Position numbers and translations under genes: made by a program. The notes under the pieces were generated by a model. That model saw only the letters and a list, made by a program, of their open reading frames with translations, was not told the DNA's origin and did not search any database. Shown here piece by piece: positions 35,320 to 45,900 of a stretch of 64,000 nt of DNA (its first letter is position 1; every line of letters starts with the position of its first letter). The DNA is from Hydrogenedens sp964549105 (lineage in GTDB: Bacteria; Hydrogenedentota; Hydrogenedentia; Hydrogenedentales; Hydrogenedentaceae). The stretch is taken from the NCBI GenBank assembly GCA_964549105.1, contig CAZJTZ010000004.1, positions 98,580 to 162,579 on the forward strand. Direction: 5' to 3'.

Positions 35320-36600
35320 ATGGAACAAGTATCAATCAACAAAAATCAAGGGATTAGCCGCAGGAATTTTATGAAGACCACAGCAACAGGACTTATCGCC
35401 ACGGCAAGTGTTTCCGCAGTGAAAAGTTCAATGGCTCAAAACAATCGTTTGGGAGTAGGGGTTATAGGCTGTGGAGGTCGTGGTTCCTATCTATCGCAAG
35501 TAATCAAGCATTTACAAGATGAGGACAAGACAGTCCAGTTTGTTGCTTTCTGCGATGCGTATCGTCCCCGACTTGATAAGTTAGCAGATGCTTATAGTGC
35601 AAAGAAATATTCAGACCATCGCGAATTGCTTAACGATAAAGATGTAGATATAGTATTTATTGCTACACCAGACCATCATCACGCACCACAGACGATTGAC
35701 GCGGTTAAAGCGGGTAAACATGTGTATTGTGAAAAGCCTATGACCCATTGGCGGCAATGGGAATTAGCAAAGCAGATGACGGAAACAGTGATGCAGTCTG
35801 ATAGTGTTTTCCAGATAGGCACGCAAGCCATGTCCGACAGTGCTTTCAAGCAGATAAGGGATTTAATACAGCAGGGAAAGATAGGTCAGCCTATTCATGT
35901 GGAATGTGGCTATTTCCGTGTGGGTGATTGGGGTGAACGGGGTATGCCCATTGATGACCCAAATGCGAAACCAGGACCAGACCTCAACTGGGAAGCCTTC
36001 TTAGGTGATGCACCAAAACGCGAGTTCGATGTAAGTCGCTTTTTCCGCTGGCGTATGTATGAAGATTATGCAGGGGGAATGTCCACAGATTTGTATCCAC
36101 ATGTCTTGACGCCTGTCGCCTACATGCTCGGTGTAAAGATGCCCAAAATTGTTGTGGGAATAGGTGGTAAATTGAGATATGAGGAGAGAGAAATACCCGA
36201 TACTTTCGACATGCTTGTTAATTATCCAGAAAAGATAGATTTGACTATAATGGGAACCCAGGCAAATGAGTATCAGGGGACACAAATTCGTGGACAAAAT
36301 CGCGTGCCTGTCATACGAGGCTGGGAAGGAACATTGACTATGGACGGAGATGATATTGTATATTGGCCTTTAGAGGCACTGAAAGCAAAGGAACCAGAAA
36401 GAATACCTATTCAGAAGAGTGAAAATCTGGTTGATTATTTGAGAAGTTTTATTGATTGTTGTATGCGTAAGGATAAAAACACATTAAGTCCGGTTGACCT
36501 TGCGTTCCGAGTGCAAACGGTATTAATTATGAGCATGCTTTCCTGGAAGAATAACAAGATGATGACCTACGAGGATGGAAAAGGTCCTGTAATGTTATAA
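35320..36600 (+). CDS. Tat-exported Gfo/Idh/MocA oxidoreductase
   Basis: A 426-residue oxidoreductase with a twin-arginine signal (SRRNFMKTTATGLIATAS, about 14-31), ending near MAQNN. The dinucleotide fold starts LGVGVIGCGGRGSYL near 44, and the EKPM box (CEKPMTHWRQW) is near 137. The Tat signal means it is folded with its cofactor before export, as in glucose-fructose oxidoreductase-type enzymes. It probably oxidises a sugar in the periplasm to the 3-keto form, which would feed DUF1080 enzymes. RBS AAGGAG precedes the ATG. Confidence 0.88.
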   Translation: MEQVSINKNQGISRRNFMKTTATGLIATASVSAVKSSMAQNNRLGVGVIGCGGRGSYLSQVIKHLQDEDKTVQFVAFCDAYRPRLDKLADAYSAKKYSDHRELLNDKDVDIVFIATPDHHHAPQTIDAVKAGKHVYCEKPMTHWRQWELAKQMTETVMQSDSVFQIGTQAMSDSAFKQIRDLIQQGKIGQPIHVECGYFRVGDWGERGMPIDDPNAKPGPDLNWEAFLGDAPKREFDVSRFFRWRMYEDYAGGMSTDLYPHVLTPVAYMLGVKMPKIVVGIGGKLRYEEREIPDTFDMLVNYPEKIDLTIMGTQANEYQGTQIRGQNRVPVIRGWEGTLTMDGDDIVYWPLEALKAKEPERIPIQKSENLVDYLRSFIDCCMRKDKNTLSPVDLAFRVQTVLIMSMLSWKNNKMMTYEDGKGPVML

Positions 36601-36629
36601 CCAATAAACAAACGAGAAAGGATGAACTT

Positions 36630-37469
36630 ATGGGTAAGATTGGCATTGGCGTTAATATGGAATTTGTTCGCCATGAGGATAAACCCTTTGAATGGGGTGT
36701 GGACAAAGCAGCAGAGTTAGGCTATGAGTATGTAGAGCCAATGGTTCACCTGGGTAGAGAACTACTTAGCGAAGCAGGCTATTTCCATAGCGTATCTTTA
36801 CTTGATGACCCTTACCGAATAAAAAGGGCATGCAACAATGCAGGAATAAAACTATCAGGTCTATCTTCACATTCCCCACTATGCAAGCCCGAAGTCAGCA
36901 CCGAATATTTGAAGCAGGCAGTCCGTTTCGCTTATGAGTGTGGTGCACCTGTGGTAAACACAGATGAAGGACATAAAGCCAAATGGACCACCGAAGAAGA
37001 GGACTATGTGTTGATAAGATATGTGTTGGGTGAAGCATGTGCAGTAGCAGAACCACGCAAAATATTTATTGGTCTTGAACCACATCAGCAATACAGCAAG
37101 TCACCTGAAGGATTGGATAAAATCTATTCCCTTGTAAAATCACCTATTTTAGGAATCAACTTTGATACTGGAAATGGGTATTTATGTGGAGAAGACCCAA
37201 TTGCCTGGTTAGAACATGTTAGCGACAGATTAGTCCATCTCCACGCAAAGGATATAGCCGTCCAACAAGCATCAAACGAGAGGGGGAAAGTAACAGGAAC
37301 TCCTGTGGGCTGTGCTTGTGGTGAAGGTGTGATTGATTGGAAAAAGGTAATGACCATCTTGAAAAAAACACCTCGCGATATAGTGATGAGTGTGGAATGC
37401 GGAACCGTTGCCCAGGCGGAATATAGCGTAAAATACCTAAAAGAATTGCGTAAAACTATTGAAGGTTAA
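36630..37469 (+). CDS. Sugar phosphate isomerase/epimerase family (AP-endonuclease-2-like TIM barrel)
   Basis: A 279-residue TIM-barrel protein. Motifs include GYEYVEPMVHLG near 32, KLSGLSSHSP near 76, NTDEGHKAKW near 111, GLEPHQQYSKSPEG near 148, INFDTGNGYLCGEDP near 173 and VHLHAKD near 200, with His, Asp and Glu residues placed as metal ligands. Family members isomerise or epimerise (keto)sugars, and some act on 3-keto sugars. It lies 29 bases after the Tat-exported oxidoreductase and before a terminator, closing the cluster. Confidence 0.85.
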   Translation: MGKIGIGVNMEFVRHEDKPFEWGVDKAAELGYEYVEPMVHLGRELLSEAGYFHSVSLLDDPYRIKRACNNAGIKLSGLSSHSPLCKPEVSTEYLKQAVRFAYECGAPVVNTDEGHKAKWTTEEEDYVLIRYVLGEACAVAEPRKIFIGLEPHQQYSKSPEGLDKIYSLVKSPILGINFDTGNGYLCGEDPIAWLEHVSDRLVHLHAKDIAVQQASNERGKVTGTPVGCACGEGVIDWKKVMTILKKTPRDIVMSVECGTVAQAEYSVKYLKELRKTIEG

Positions 37470-37487
37470 TCTTGCTTCAATTACTTA

Positions 37488-37531
37488 ACAGAAGAGGATA
37501 GATAAAAAGTTTATCCTCTTCTGTTTTTTTT
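37488..37531 (+). terminator. Rho-independent terminator closing the sugar-catabolism run
   Basis: Perfect 13-bp stem (ACAGAAGAGGATA with TATCCTCTTCTGT), 11-base loop, and a T run. It lies 18 bases after the isomerase stop. Confidence 0.93.
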
Positions 37532-37559
37532 ATTTTATTACACTACCATCCGTTAAAAA

Positions 37560-37860
37560 ATTAAGGGAAAGATTTCTCGCTTCGCTCGAAATGACAGAGG
37601 AAAGGGGGCGAAATGACAAAAAAGGCTCAAAATGATAGGAATATGTGTATATAAATAATTTTTATTGTTCAGTTTATATGACAGGTTTCAGTATTTTTTT
37701 AACCGCCAAGAGCACAAAGGATGAAATAGCCATTCGAAGTATTTTTGTAGGGGCGTATGGCGATACGCCTTCTTTTTATTACCCTTTTAGCAAAGTGGGG
37801 ATGGAAAAGATATATGCTTTTATAAGAGGGCAATTTGTGAATTGTTCCTTCGCCTAGCGC
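37560..37860. repeat. Intergenic island of dispersed-repeat fragments
   Basis: About 470 bases (37532-38002) carry no convincing gene but three pieces that look like dispersed intergenic repeats. First, 37571-37635 has ATTTCTCGCTTCGCTCGAAA followed by three degenerate copies of (C)GAAATGAC spaced about 20 bases apart. Second, AACCGCCAAGAGCACAAAGG lies at 37700-37719. Third, GTAGGGGCGTATGGCGATAC starts near 37748 and forms a perfect 7-bp hairpin (GGCGTAT/ATACGCC, 37752-37769). Similar short phrases recur between genes in many unrelated bacterial genomes. A 70-codon ORF across them (37645-37857) is not credible. Confidence 0.6.
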
Positions 37861-38002
37861 AAAGGCTAAAGTCCATTCCCAAATCTTTTAGTAGTCAGGA
37901 GTATTATTTAAGTAAGAAAAAATCGTTTTTATGAGAGAATAAATAGTAAAATTTAATAAAACAGATTAGTTGTAGAATCCAACATTCATTAGGAGATGAA
38001 AA

Positions 38003-39451
38003 ATGAAACAATTTAAAATGTATCTCTGGTTTCCTTTGCTATTGGCATGTATTACTATTACAATTGCCAGTGCACAGAATACCACAACGAATGCTCCAAC
38101 ACCTGAGTTGAGTAAATCCGAAACCACTCTTCAAGACCAGACCGATGTGGCTGTCACAATTTACAATAACGACCGTGCCTTAGTGCGGGAAAAGAGAAAA
38201 ATAAAATTGCCTAAGGGCGAAACCCATCTAAAATTTATGGATGTGCCTGAAAAGATTTTGCCTGAGACGGTAAGTTTAAAGTCATTAACACAGTCAGGTA
38301 GTTTGCGAATCCTTGAACAGAACTATGAATATGACTTGATTAGCCCTTCAAAATTGATGGAAAAATATGTAGGTAAAGATATTAAATTAGTAAACAAGAA
38401 TAAGGATTTAGATTTCTACGAAGTGCCTGCAAAACTGCTTAGCATTAATGAATCTCCTGTATTCCAAATTGAGAACCAGATTTATTTGGGACATCCGGGC
38501 AATGTGGTGCTACCTGAATTGCCATCAGAGTTAATTGCAAAACCTACTTTGATATGGCTATTGGACAATGACATCGAGGAACAGGAAGTAGAGGCAACTT
38601 ATTTGACCTCAGGATTTTCATGGAAGGCGGATTATGTTTTGATGTATGACGAACCTAAAGGTCTAATGGATTTAGAAGGTTGGATAACCCTCAACAATGA
38701 TTCAGGGGCAACATATCAAAATGCTAAATTAAAGTTAGTAGCAGGTGAGGTTAATATTGTTCATGTCCCAGCACCGCAAGAAATGATGGATAGAATGGCG
38801 TTCGGTGCTGCAAAGTCAATGGCAGTCAGGGAAGAATCGTTTGCTGAATATCATCTTTATACTGTTCCGCGTCGAACCACTATCAAACAAAGGCAATCAA
38901 AACAGGTAAGTTTGCTTTCGGCAATGGGTGCTTCAGTAAATAAGATTTATGAGTATCGTGGAAATGTTTCGTTCTATCGTAACAAAATAGATCCAATTCG
39001 TAATGAAAATGTAGATACTTTTCTAATATTTAAAAATGCTGAAAATAACCAGTTGGGTTTCCCCCTACCCGAAGGTATTATTCGTGTGTATCAGGAGGAC
39101 CAGGAAGGCATGCTGCAATTTGCAGGAGAAGACCGCATTAAACATACGCCCAAAGATGAGGAAGTCAGGCTGCGTTTAGGCAAAGCGTTCGATATTATAG
39201 GTGAAAGAATCCAGACAGATTTTCAGATGTTGTCTGCGAATGTTGTCGAGTGCGAGTTTGAAGTAAACATAAGAAATCACAAGAAAAATGATATTAAGGT
39301 AGATGTCGTTGAGCCTATGATAGCGGATTGGCAAGTGCTTAAAAGTTCTATGGACTATGAGAAGAAAGACGCTTTTACGATTATTTTCCATTTGCCTGTA
39401 AAAGCCGATGGTTCAGAAAAGGTTTCTTATCGTGTTCGTATTAATTTTTAG
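38003..39451 (+). CDS. Secreted DUF4139 domain protein
   Basis: A 482-residue exported protein with signal peptide 1-24 (ending ASAQN). An N-terminal part (VAVTIYNNDRALVREKRKIK near 48) and a C-terminal DUF4139 region (VEATYLTSGFSWKADYVLMY near 195, LEGWITLNNDSGATYQNAKL near 225, and the LPVKADGSEKVSYRVRI end) match the beta-rich DUF4139 family, sometimes annotated as mucoidy-inhibitor-like. Function is not known. RBS TAGGAG lies before the ATG. Confidence 0.8.
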   Translation: MKQFKMYLWFPLLLACITITIASAQNTTTNAPTPELSKSETTLQDQTDVAVTIYNNDRALVREKRKIKLPKGETHLKFMDVPEKILPETVSLKSLTQSGSLRILEQNYEYDLISPSKLMEKYVGKDIKLVNKNKDLDFYEVPAKLLSINESPVFQIENQIYLGHPGNVVLPELPSELIAKPTLIWLLDNDIEEQEVEATYLTSGFSWKADYVLMYDEPKGLMDLEGWITLNNDSGATYQNAKLKLVAGEVNIVHVPAPQEMMDRMAFGAAKSMAVREESFAEYHLYTVPRRTTIKQRQSKQVSLLSAMGASVNKIYEYRGNVSFYRNKIDPIRNENVDTFLIFKNAENNQLGFPLPEGIIRVYQEDQEGMLQFAGEDRIKHTPKDEEVRLRLGKAFDIIGERIQTDFQMLSANVVECEFEVNIRNHKKNDIKVDVVEPMIADWQVLKSSMDYEKKDAFTIIFHLPVKADGSEKVSYRVRINF

Positions 39452-39470
39452 TTTGCTGGTAGGTAATTAA

Positions 39471-40157
39471 ATGTATCGTTATTTAACTGTTCAACAGATG
39501 CGTGAAGCAGACCGTCGCTGTATTGAGGAATTGGGAATACCCGGTGCCGTTTTGATGAATAATGCTGGGACTGCTGTTTTCCGCGAACTGGAACCGGGTC
39601 CAATTACAGTTATATGTGGTAAAGGTAATAACGGAGGAGACGGCTTTGTAGTTGCACGATTAGCCCTTGTAGCAGGTTGGGATGTAAAGGTATTGCTCTT
39701 GGCTGACCCTTCAAAGGTTCGTGGCGATGCAGAGATATTTATGAAGGTTTATATGCGGCTTGGTGGTAAGTTATTAACATGTCTGACTGAAAAGGAAGTG
39801 TGCGAGCAGATAAGACAAATTCCAGAACAGGAAACCTGCATAGACGCACTATTGGGAACAGGAACACAGGGTGAAATTACAGGGCTTCCGCGTGCTGCAA
39901 TAGAGAATATGGATTCTCTTAAAAATATTGTTGCCGTTGACCTGCCTTCAGGATTGAATGCAGATACAGGCGAAATCTGTGGTGTCTGTGTTCACGCTAA
40001 AAAGACAGTTACATTTCAATTTCCAAAGATAGGTTTTAAGAACCCTTTCGCTAAAGAGTATCTTGGAGAACTGATTGTAGCCGATATTGGCATTCCGCCT
40101 GTATGTGCTGATGACGAAGCATGGGAACAATTAAAACAAAAACAGAAAGATTTGTAA
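39471..40157 (+). CDS. nnrE: NAD(P)H-hydrate epimerase
   Basis: Epimerises damaged R-NAD(P)HX to the S form for repair. The 228-residue protein is the YjeF_N domain only: TVQQMREADRRC at the N-terminus, GKGNNGGDGFVVAR near 50, DALLGTGTQGEITG near 123, and DLPSGLNADTG near 155 (K+ site). The ADP-dependent dehydratase half often fused to it is missing and must be elsewhere. It lies 20 bases after the DUF4139 gene. Confidence 0.9.
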   Translation: MYRYLTVQQMREADRRCIEELGIPGAVLMNNAGTAVFRELEPGPITVICGKGNNGGDGFVVARLALVAGWDVKVLLLADPSKVRGDAEIFMKVYMRLGGKLLTCLTEKEVCEQIRQIPEQETCIDALLGTGTQGEITGLPRAAIENMDSLKNIVAVDLPSGLNADTGEICGVCVHAKKTVTFQFPKIGFKNPFAKEYLGELIVADIGIPPVCADDEAWEQLKQKQKDL

Positions 40158-40170
40158 GAGAATAAATCTA

Positions 40171-40749
40171 ATGGATGTGAAAGAAGAGACATATAGGGCA
40201 TTTATAGCAATTGAATTACCTCAGGATGTTCAAGAAGTCATTTTTAATTCTGTGAAACCTGTAATGAGTAGATTAAAACCTTTTGTAAAGTGGGTTCCTC
40301 CTGAAAATATACACCTTACTTTACGATTTCTCGGGCAAATATCGCTGTCTTTTAGTAATGACTTACAAGACAATATGAAAAAACTTGCAGAAACATTTTC
40401 ACCTCTAACTCTCAATTTAAGTGAACCAGGCGTCTTCCCGTCATGGAGAGAGCCGCGAGTATTATGGGTTGCGTTAGAGATTGTGCAGGGGGATTTATTT
40501 CTGCTTCAAAAAGAGATAGAGACACTTGTCCAGCGGTTAGGTTTGTCCCCTGAAAAACAGAGATTTCACCCTCACTTAACCGTAGGAAGGGCAAAGTCTC
40601 CTACACCAGTTATTTCTACCCTCTGGAAAAATGTTAAAATACCTGTATTACCTGATTTTTGTGTAGATAAAGTAACCTTATTCAAGAGCACATTAGCACA
40701 AACAGGTGCTATCTACGAAGTTATGGATACTTTTCCGTTAAATCATTAG
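40171..40749 (+). CDS. thpR: RNA 2',3'-cyclic phosphodiesterase ThpR
   Basis: A 192-residue 2H phosphoesterase (LigT family). The N-terminus RAFIAIELPQDVQEVIF is typical, and both catalytic HxTx motifs are present: HLTLRFLG near 49 and HPHLTVGRAK near 130. It opens 2',3'-cyclic phosphate ends of RNA. It follows nnrE by 13 bases. Confidence 0.92.
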   Translation: MDVKEETYRAFIAIELPQDVQEVIFNSVKPVMSRLKPFVKWVPPENIHLTLRFLGQISLSFSNDLQDNMKKLAETFSPLTLNLSEPGVFPSWREPRVLWVALEIVQGDLFLLQKEIETLVQRLGLSPEKQRFHPHLTVGRAKSPTPVISTLWKNVKIPVLPDFCVDKVTLFKSTLAQTGAIYEVMDTFPLNH

Positions 40750-40830
40750 GGAAAAATATGCAAAGGAATGAATAAGATAAATCTAACGATTAGTGTTTAA
40801 CAAGATTAACCATATTGCGGATGAATAAAA

Positions 40831-41082
40831 ATGATGATTTTACGAGATGTGCTATATACACTATTCACTTTGTATATGCTGGCTATATTGGCGGTATGGC
40901 TCGGACCTTATATAGATTTCGATTTACACAGAAAAAAATGGGGATTATGGGTAGTAAAAATTGTTAACCCATTACTACAAACATTAAGGAAACATCTTCC
41001 CTACTTTGGACCTTTTAATTGGACCCCGATTATAGCATTATTGATTGTCTGGCTACTGAGAAAATTGATTATTGGAATTTAG
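40831..41082 (+). CDS. YggT-family small membrane protein
   Basis: An 83-residue protein with two hydrophobic segments (about 5-25 and 62-82) separated by a loop with VVKIVNPLLQTLRKHLPYFG, which resembles the conserved loop of the YggT family (here about residues 42-61). YggT proteins are linked to osmotic-stress tolerance and cell-division placement, but the role is not settled. No good ribosome-binding site is visible. Confidence 0.65.
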   Translation: MMILRDVLYTLFTLYMLAILAVWLGPYIDFDLHRKKWGLWVVKIVNPLLQTLRKHLPYFGPFNWTPIIALLIVWLLRKLIIGI

Positions 41083-41255
41083 TTTACGCCTCTTATAAAA
41101 AATAGAAATTTGCAAATCTATTATTAACTGTGATAAAAACTACTATTTATATTTAATTTCTTAGTTTTTAGAGTGGAAGTGCCTACCAAAAGTTTTCTCC
41201 AAAAATAAAGTAGAAGCAATAGAATAATAAATAAAAATAGATTAGGAGAACTACA

Positions 41256-42839
41256 ATGGATTTAAGAAATTGGTTTGATGAAAGACAAATTGCCTGCAAG
41301 AGTATTTTCAGGAATTCAAGTGTTCCTGAACTCTATGAAGTTACTTTACAGAGGGGAGAAGGCAAATTAGGTTCTAACGGTGCTTTGATGGTATATACGG
41401 GAAAACGAACAGGTAGGTCGCCTGAAGACCGTTTTATAGTGAAAGATGAATTTTCAAAAGATGATGTAGACTGGAATAAGATAAATATCCCCACTACTGA
41501 GGATGTTTATTCACATTTATATAACAAAATCAGAGAATTTTTGAAAGATAAGGATGTATATGTTTTTGATGGTTTTGTGGGTGCAGATGAACGATATCGT
41601 ATTAAGATTCGCGTGATTGCAGAAAAACCATGGCACGCCCTATTTGCACGCACGCTATTTTTGAGACCTACACCAGAACAGTTAGCAAACTTTGGTGAGC
41701 CTGATTTTTGCGTTTATGCGTGTGGTGGGTTAAAGTTAGAAGGAGAAAAGGATAAAGTCCGTTCTGATACAGCAATTATCCTTAATCTAAAAGAGCAAAA
41801 CATATTAATCTGTGGCTCTGAATATGGTGGCGAGATTAAGAAAAGCCTATTTACCGTGATGAATTTTCTTATGCCTGAACGCAATATTATGCCTATGCAC
41901 TGTTCCGCTAATGTAGGGAAAGAAGGCGATTGTGCTATTTTCTTTGGCCTTTCTGGCACAGGGAAGACGACACTTTCCGCAGACCCTGACCGCTATTTAA
42001 TCGGCGATGACGAGCATGGATGGAGTGAAGACGGAATATTCAATTTTGAAGGGGGTTGTTATGCAAAAATAATTAAATTGAGAAAGGAATCAGAGCCGTT
42101 AATTTATAATGCAATTCGTTTTGGCTCTATTGCTGAAAATGTCGTATATGACCCTCAAACGCGTGAAATAGATTTTGATAATGGAAGTATTACAGAAAAT
42201 ACACGCACGACCTATCCTGTGGATTTCATTCCTAATATCGTTCTAAGTGGTAAAACTGGACATCCTAAAAATATCTTCTTTTTAACTGCGGACGCCTTTG
42301 GCGTTCTGCCACCAGTGTCCAAACTAACACCCGAAGGGGCAATCTACCATTTCTTATCAGGTTATACTGCAAAACTTGCAGGAACAGAGGTTGGCGTTAT
42401 AGAGCCACAAGCAACCTTTTCCACCTGTTTTGGCGCTCCTTTTATGATTCGTAGCCCATGGGTATATGCACGCTTGCTTGCAGAGAAGATGAAGAAACAC
42501 AGTGCAGATTGCTGGCTGATTAACACAGGTTGGACAGGTGGTCCCTACGGAGTTGGAAAGCGTATGTCCATAGAATTGACGCGTTCCATTCTATCATCCG
42601 TTCTGGAAGGAAAACTCAAAAACGCGAAGTTTATAAAGTTGGATAAATTGAACTTAATGGTTCCCGAGAAAATTGAAGGACTTGAAGACCAAAAGGTATT
42701 AATTCCTGAACACACATGGCAGGATAAGAACGCATATCAACAAAAGATGGAACATCTTATCAGTTTGTTCATAAAGAACTTTGAACGATTTAAGGCACAA
42801 GCCGACAGTGTAGTCTTAAATGCTGCCCCCAGTTTGTAA
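41256..42839 (+). CDS. pckA: Phosphoenolpyruvate carboxykinase (ATP)
   Basis: Converts oxaloacetate and ATP to PEP, CO2 and ADP; key for gluconeogenesis, or run in reverse in CO2-fixing fermentation. 527 residues, as usual for the ATP-dependent type. Motifs: GKRTGRSPEDRFIV near 48 (substrate Arg), FFGLSGTGKTTLSADP near 228-243 (P-loop), the metal box DDEHGWSEDGIFNFEGGCYAK near 250, and NTRTTYPVDFIP near 313. RBS TAGGAGA precedes ATG 41256. A terminator follows. Confidence 0.96.
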   Translation: MDLRNWFDERQIACKSIFRNSSVPELYEVTLQRGEGKLGSNGALMVYTGKRTGRSPEDRFIVKDEFSKDDVDWNKINIPTTEDVYSHLYNKIREFLKDKDVYVFDGFVGADERYRIKIRVIAEKPWHALFARTLFLRPTPEQLANFGEPDFCVYACGGLKLEGEKDKVRSDTAIILNLKEQNILICGSEYGGEIKKSLFTVMNFLMPERNIMPMHCSANVGKEGDCAIFFGLSGTGKTTLSADPDRYLIGDDEHGWSEDGIFNFEGGCYAKIIKLRKESEPLIYNAIRFGSIAENVVYDPQTREIDFDNGSITENTRTTYPVDFIPNIVLSGKTGHPKNIFFLTADAFGVLPPVSKLTPEGAIYHFLSGYTAKLAGTEVGVIEPQATFSTCFGAPFMIRSPWVYARLLAEKMKKHSADCWLINTGWTGGPYGVGKRMSIELTRSILSSVLEGKLKNAKFIKLDKLNLMVPEKIEGLEDQKVLIPEHTWQDKNAYQQKMEHLISLFIKNFERFKAQADSVVLNAAPSL

Positions 42840-42877
42840 TTAGACCTTTTTTTAATTTTATTTGTTAGTTTGTAGTT

Positions 42878-42915
42878 GGGTACACTATATTTGAAATGTA
42901 GTGTGCCCTTTTTTT
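42878..42915 (+). terminator. Rho-independent terminator after pckA
   Basis: Stem GGGTACACTA with TAGTGTGCCC (one G-U pair), 11-base loop, seven T residues. It ends about 40 bases before the next gene start. Confidence 0.9.
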
Positions 42916-42955
42916 ATTTTAATGTATGGAAAAATTAATGGTAAGGATTGAATAT

Positions 42956-45900
42956 ATGAATAAGAAGTGTTTGTTTTTTATCGTGTTTCTGGCAATTGCA
43001 TGTCTATTTGTTCTGGACAGTAAGGCTGAGACGGCACCAGTATTTGCTGTGCAGGAAGATGTTTTTATCAGGGAGTGGCTGGTCTGTGGAACTTTTCCTA
43101 ATCCATTGAAAGAAGGGGTTGTCGAGTTTCGGCATGATGAAACGACTCTGGGCTTTTATACTGATTATCTTGCCAAAGCAGGTGGCGAGAATAATATAAA
43201 GCCTGAGGAAGGCATGACAATTGACCCGGGCGATGGAATTGTTCGGACATGGACAAAATATACCTCTCCTGAGGATTATATAGATTTTAACAAGATTTTC
43301 AAGGATAATCAGGGGGGTAAGGTTGCGTATGCCTTTTGCTATCTAAATAGTGATGTGGATAAAACAGTGGTATTGGGCATAGGTAGTAATGATGGGGTGC
43401 GTGTCTGGCTTAATGGAGAACGGGTATGGGACAATCATTGTGCGAGAGGTGCAGAAATTGATAATGATTGCTTTGAAGTGTCATTAAAAGCGGGGTTAAA
43501 TCCTTTGTTAATCAAGGTTGACCAGGGCTATGGCAATTGGGGCTTTTATGCACGGATTGTCAATAAGGAACGGATACTTGAAAAGTTGAAGGAGTTGCCT
43601 GATTTGAGGGCGGATATTACTTATGTGGTCGAAAATAATTCCTTACGAGCATGGATGGCACGCCCGTCAAAGTATCGGCTGTTAGACCCACCTATAAAAT
43701 ATACATTGCAGTTGCTAAACGCAAATAATGATGTTGTTCAGGAGAATTCGGCAAATGTGGGGCAATCTGTTTCTTTCGTATTAGAAGGTTTACCTGGAGG
43801 TCCATATAAAATAGCAGGTAAGATGACCTTGCCTGATGGGAAGACACTTGAAAAGCAAAGTTTTTATTATCATGGCAAACCCACAGTTATAGTTAATATG
43901 GGAGAGTTCTATGACAAATTGAAAAACAAGCAAATAGAACTTCTATATGACAGCAAACAGGATAAAATAAAAGACGAAGAGATTTTGAAAAGTCCTGAAT
44001 ATGTTCCTGCATTAGAGCCTGTTGCAGGTGGACTTCAAGAGTTGGGTTCAGGGAAATATGCAATTCTTCGGACAGATTTAGAGCCTGTATGGATACGGGT
44101 TCTACTGCCAGCACCGGGATTGGGCTATCAGTGGTATATGTTGAATGATAATGGCTATAAATTAGGAGATTTGAAGGTTCAGGAGATTGACGGGCTTGGT
44201 GAAGTTGAGAAAAATCTGCGGAATAAACTTGCAAGTGTATTAGAGTCGGGCAATTTTCCTTTCACAGAGTGGTTATTCCAATCATATAGTCAAAGGCTAA
44301 TGTTAACGCCCTTCCGCCAGACAAAAGGGGAACCTACCCCTGAAGAGCAATTGAGAAGAATACATCGGCTATCATCATTAAAAGCGAAGGTGAAAGAGAA
44401 TGATTCCGCCGCTGTTTGGTTCTCACCATCTATTGAGAAGGTTGGTAAAAATGAGCAAGTACCGGAGTGCTCATTAGAGTATTTTCCTCTTGATATTGCA
44501 AGGAATGAGTATGAGGCGTTTCAGGTAGTTGTCAGTCCGAAAGGAAGTCTTTCTCCAATCAAGGTAAACATCACGGATGGCAAGACACCAGAAGGTTATA
44601 CCTTGCCTGCAAGCCAATTCAAGGTTTTTGAAGTAAATTATGTGCCCATTAAAGAGGTGTCCGATTATTACGGCGACCTGACAGATTATCCTGACCCCAT
44701 AGTTCCTGTTAAAGATTCCATATCGAACACAGGAGGGGGAAATATTGTGTTATGGGTTCGTTTATATGTAGCGAAGGGACAACCCGCAGGTGTTTATGAT
44801 GGAAATATACAATTAAATTCTACTGAATTGAATCTGGAGATTCCTTACAAAGTGCGAGTGCTAAATTATGTGTTGCCTGCGGATACAGCCACGGAGACGG
44901 CTTATGGTGTTTCACCTGATTATTCCTGGCATGGTCCCTTGACAGATGAGCAGAAGAAAGAAGTTTTTGACCTGTATATGAAAACCTGCATGGAATATCG
45001 AATTTCGCCATATACCCCACACGCCTTTGCGCCGATAAAATGGAAGTTTGAGGGAACACCGCCACAGGCAGTCGTTGATTTTACAGAGTTTGATATTGCA
45101 ATGGAGAAATATTTAAATCAATATCGTTTTAATGCGTTTAACCTGGGTGGATTGCCATCGGAACTTAACGGAGCACCTCAATATTCTGACGAATATAATA
45201 GACTGTTTGCCTCTCTCTATGGACAGGTTCAAGAACACCTTCGGGAGAAAGGCTGGCTGCATAAGGCATATTGGTATTGGGTAGATGAACCTCCCCCTGC
45301 TGAATATGCCAATGTTAAAAAGGGAATGGAACTGCTACAATCGGCTTGCCCTGATATACGACGGCTTTTAACCTGTAATCAAGAATCTGCTCCCGTTCCT
45401 TATTTCTGGGGTGTGGTCAATCTCTGGGTGCCTATATTTAATATGTATGAGGAGACAAGGGCTAAATGGCGGCAAGAATTGGGTGAAACGGTCTGGTGGT
45501 ATGTTTGCACAGCACCGCGTGCTCCTTATGCCAATAATTTCATTGACCATCCTGCAATAAACCATCGTATCCGTTACTGGCAGTTGGACAAATATAATTT
45601 AGATGGGGATTTGTTCTGGTCTCTTACCTATTGGCCACAGAACCCGTGGGAAGAAGCCCTATCTGTTGGCTCTGATGGTCAAAGATGGGGTAATGGAGAT
45701 GGAAGGCTACTATATCCGCCAAGACGCGAGAAACCGTCTGAACCAATTATTGAACCGCCTGTGACCTCTATTCGTTTAGAATGTCTCAGAGATGGGCTGG
45801 AAGACAGAGAATATCTGTTAGTGCTGGAACGCGTTACTGCGAGAAAAGCACCGTTAGGCGTTATTGCTCGCAAAGAAAGGGCAGAAGCCTTAAACCATCT

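Noticed and set aside
37645..37857. A 70-codon plus-strand frame
   Set aside because: It spans unrelated repeat fragments and has no ribosome-binding site.
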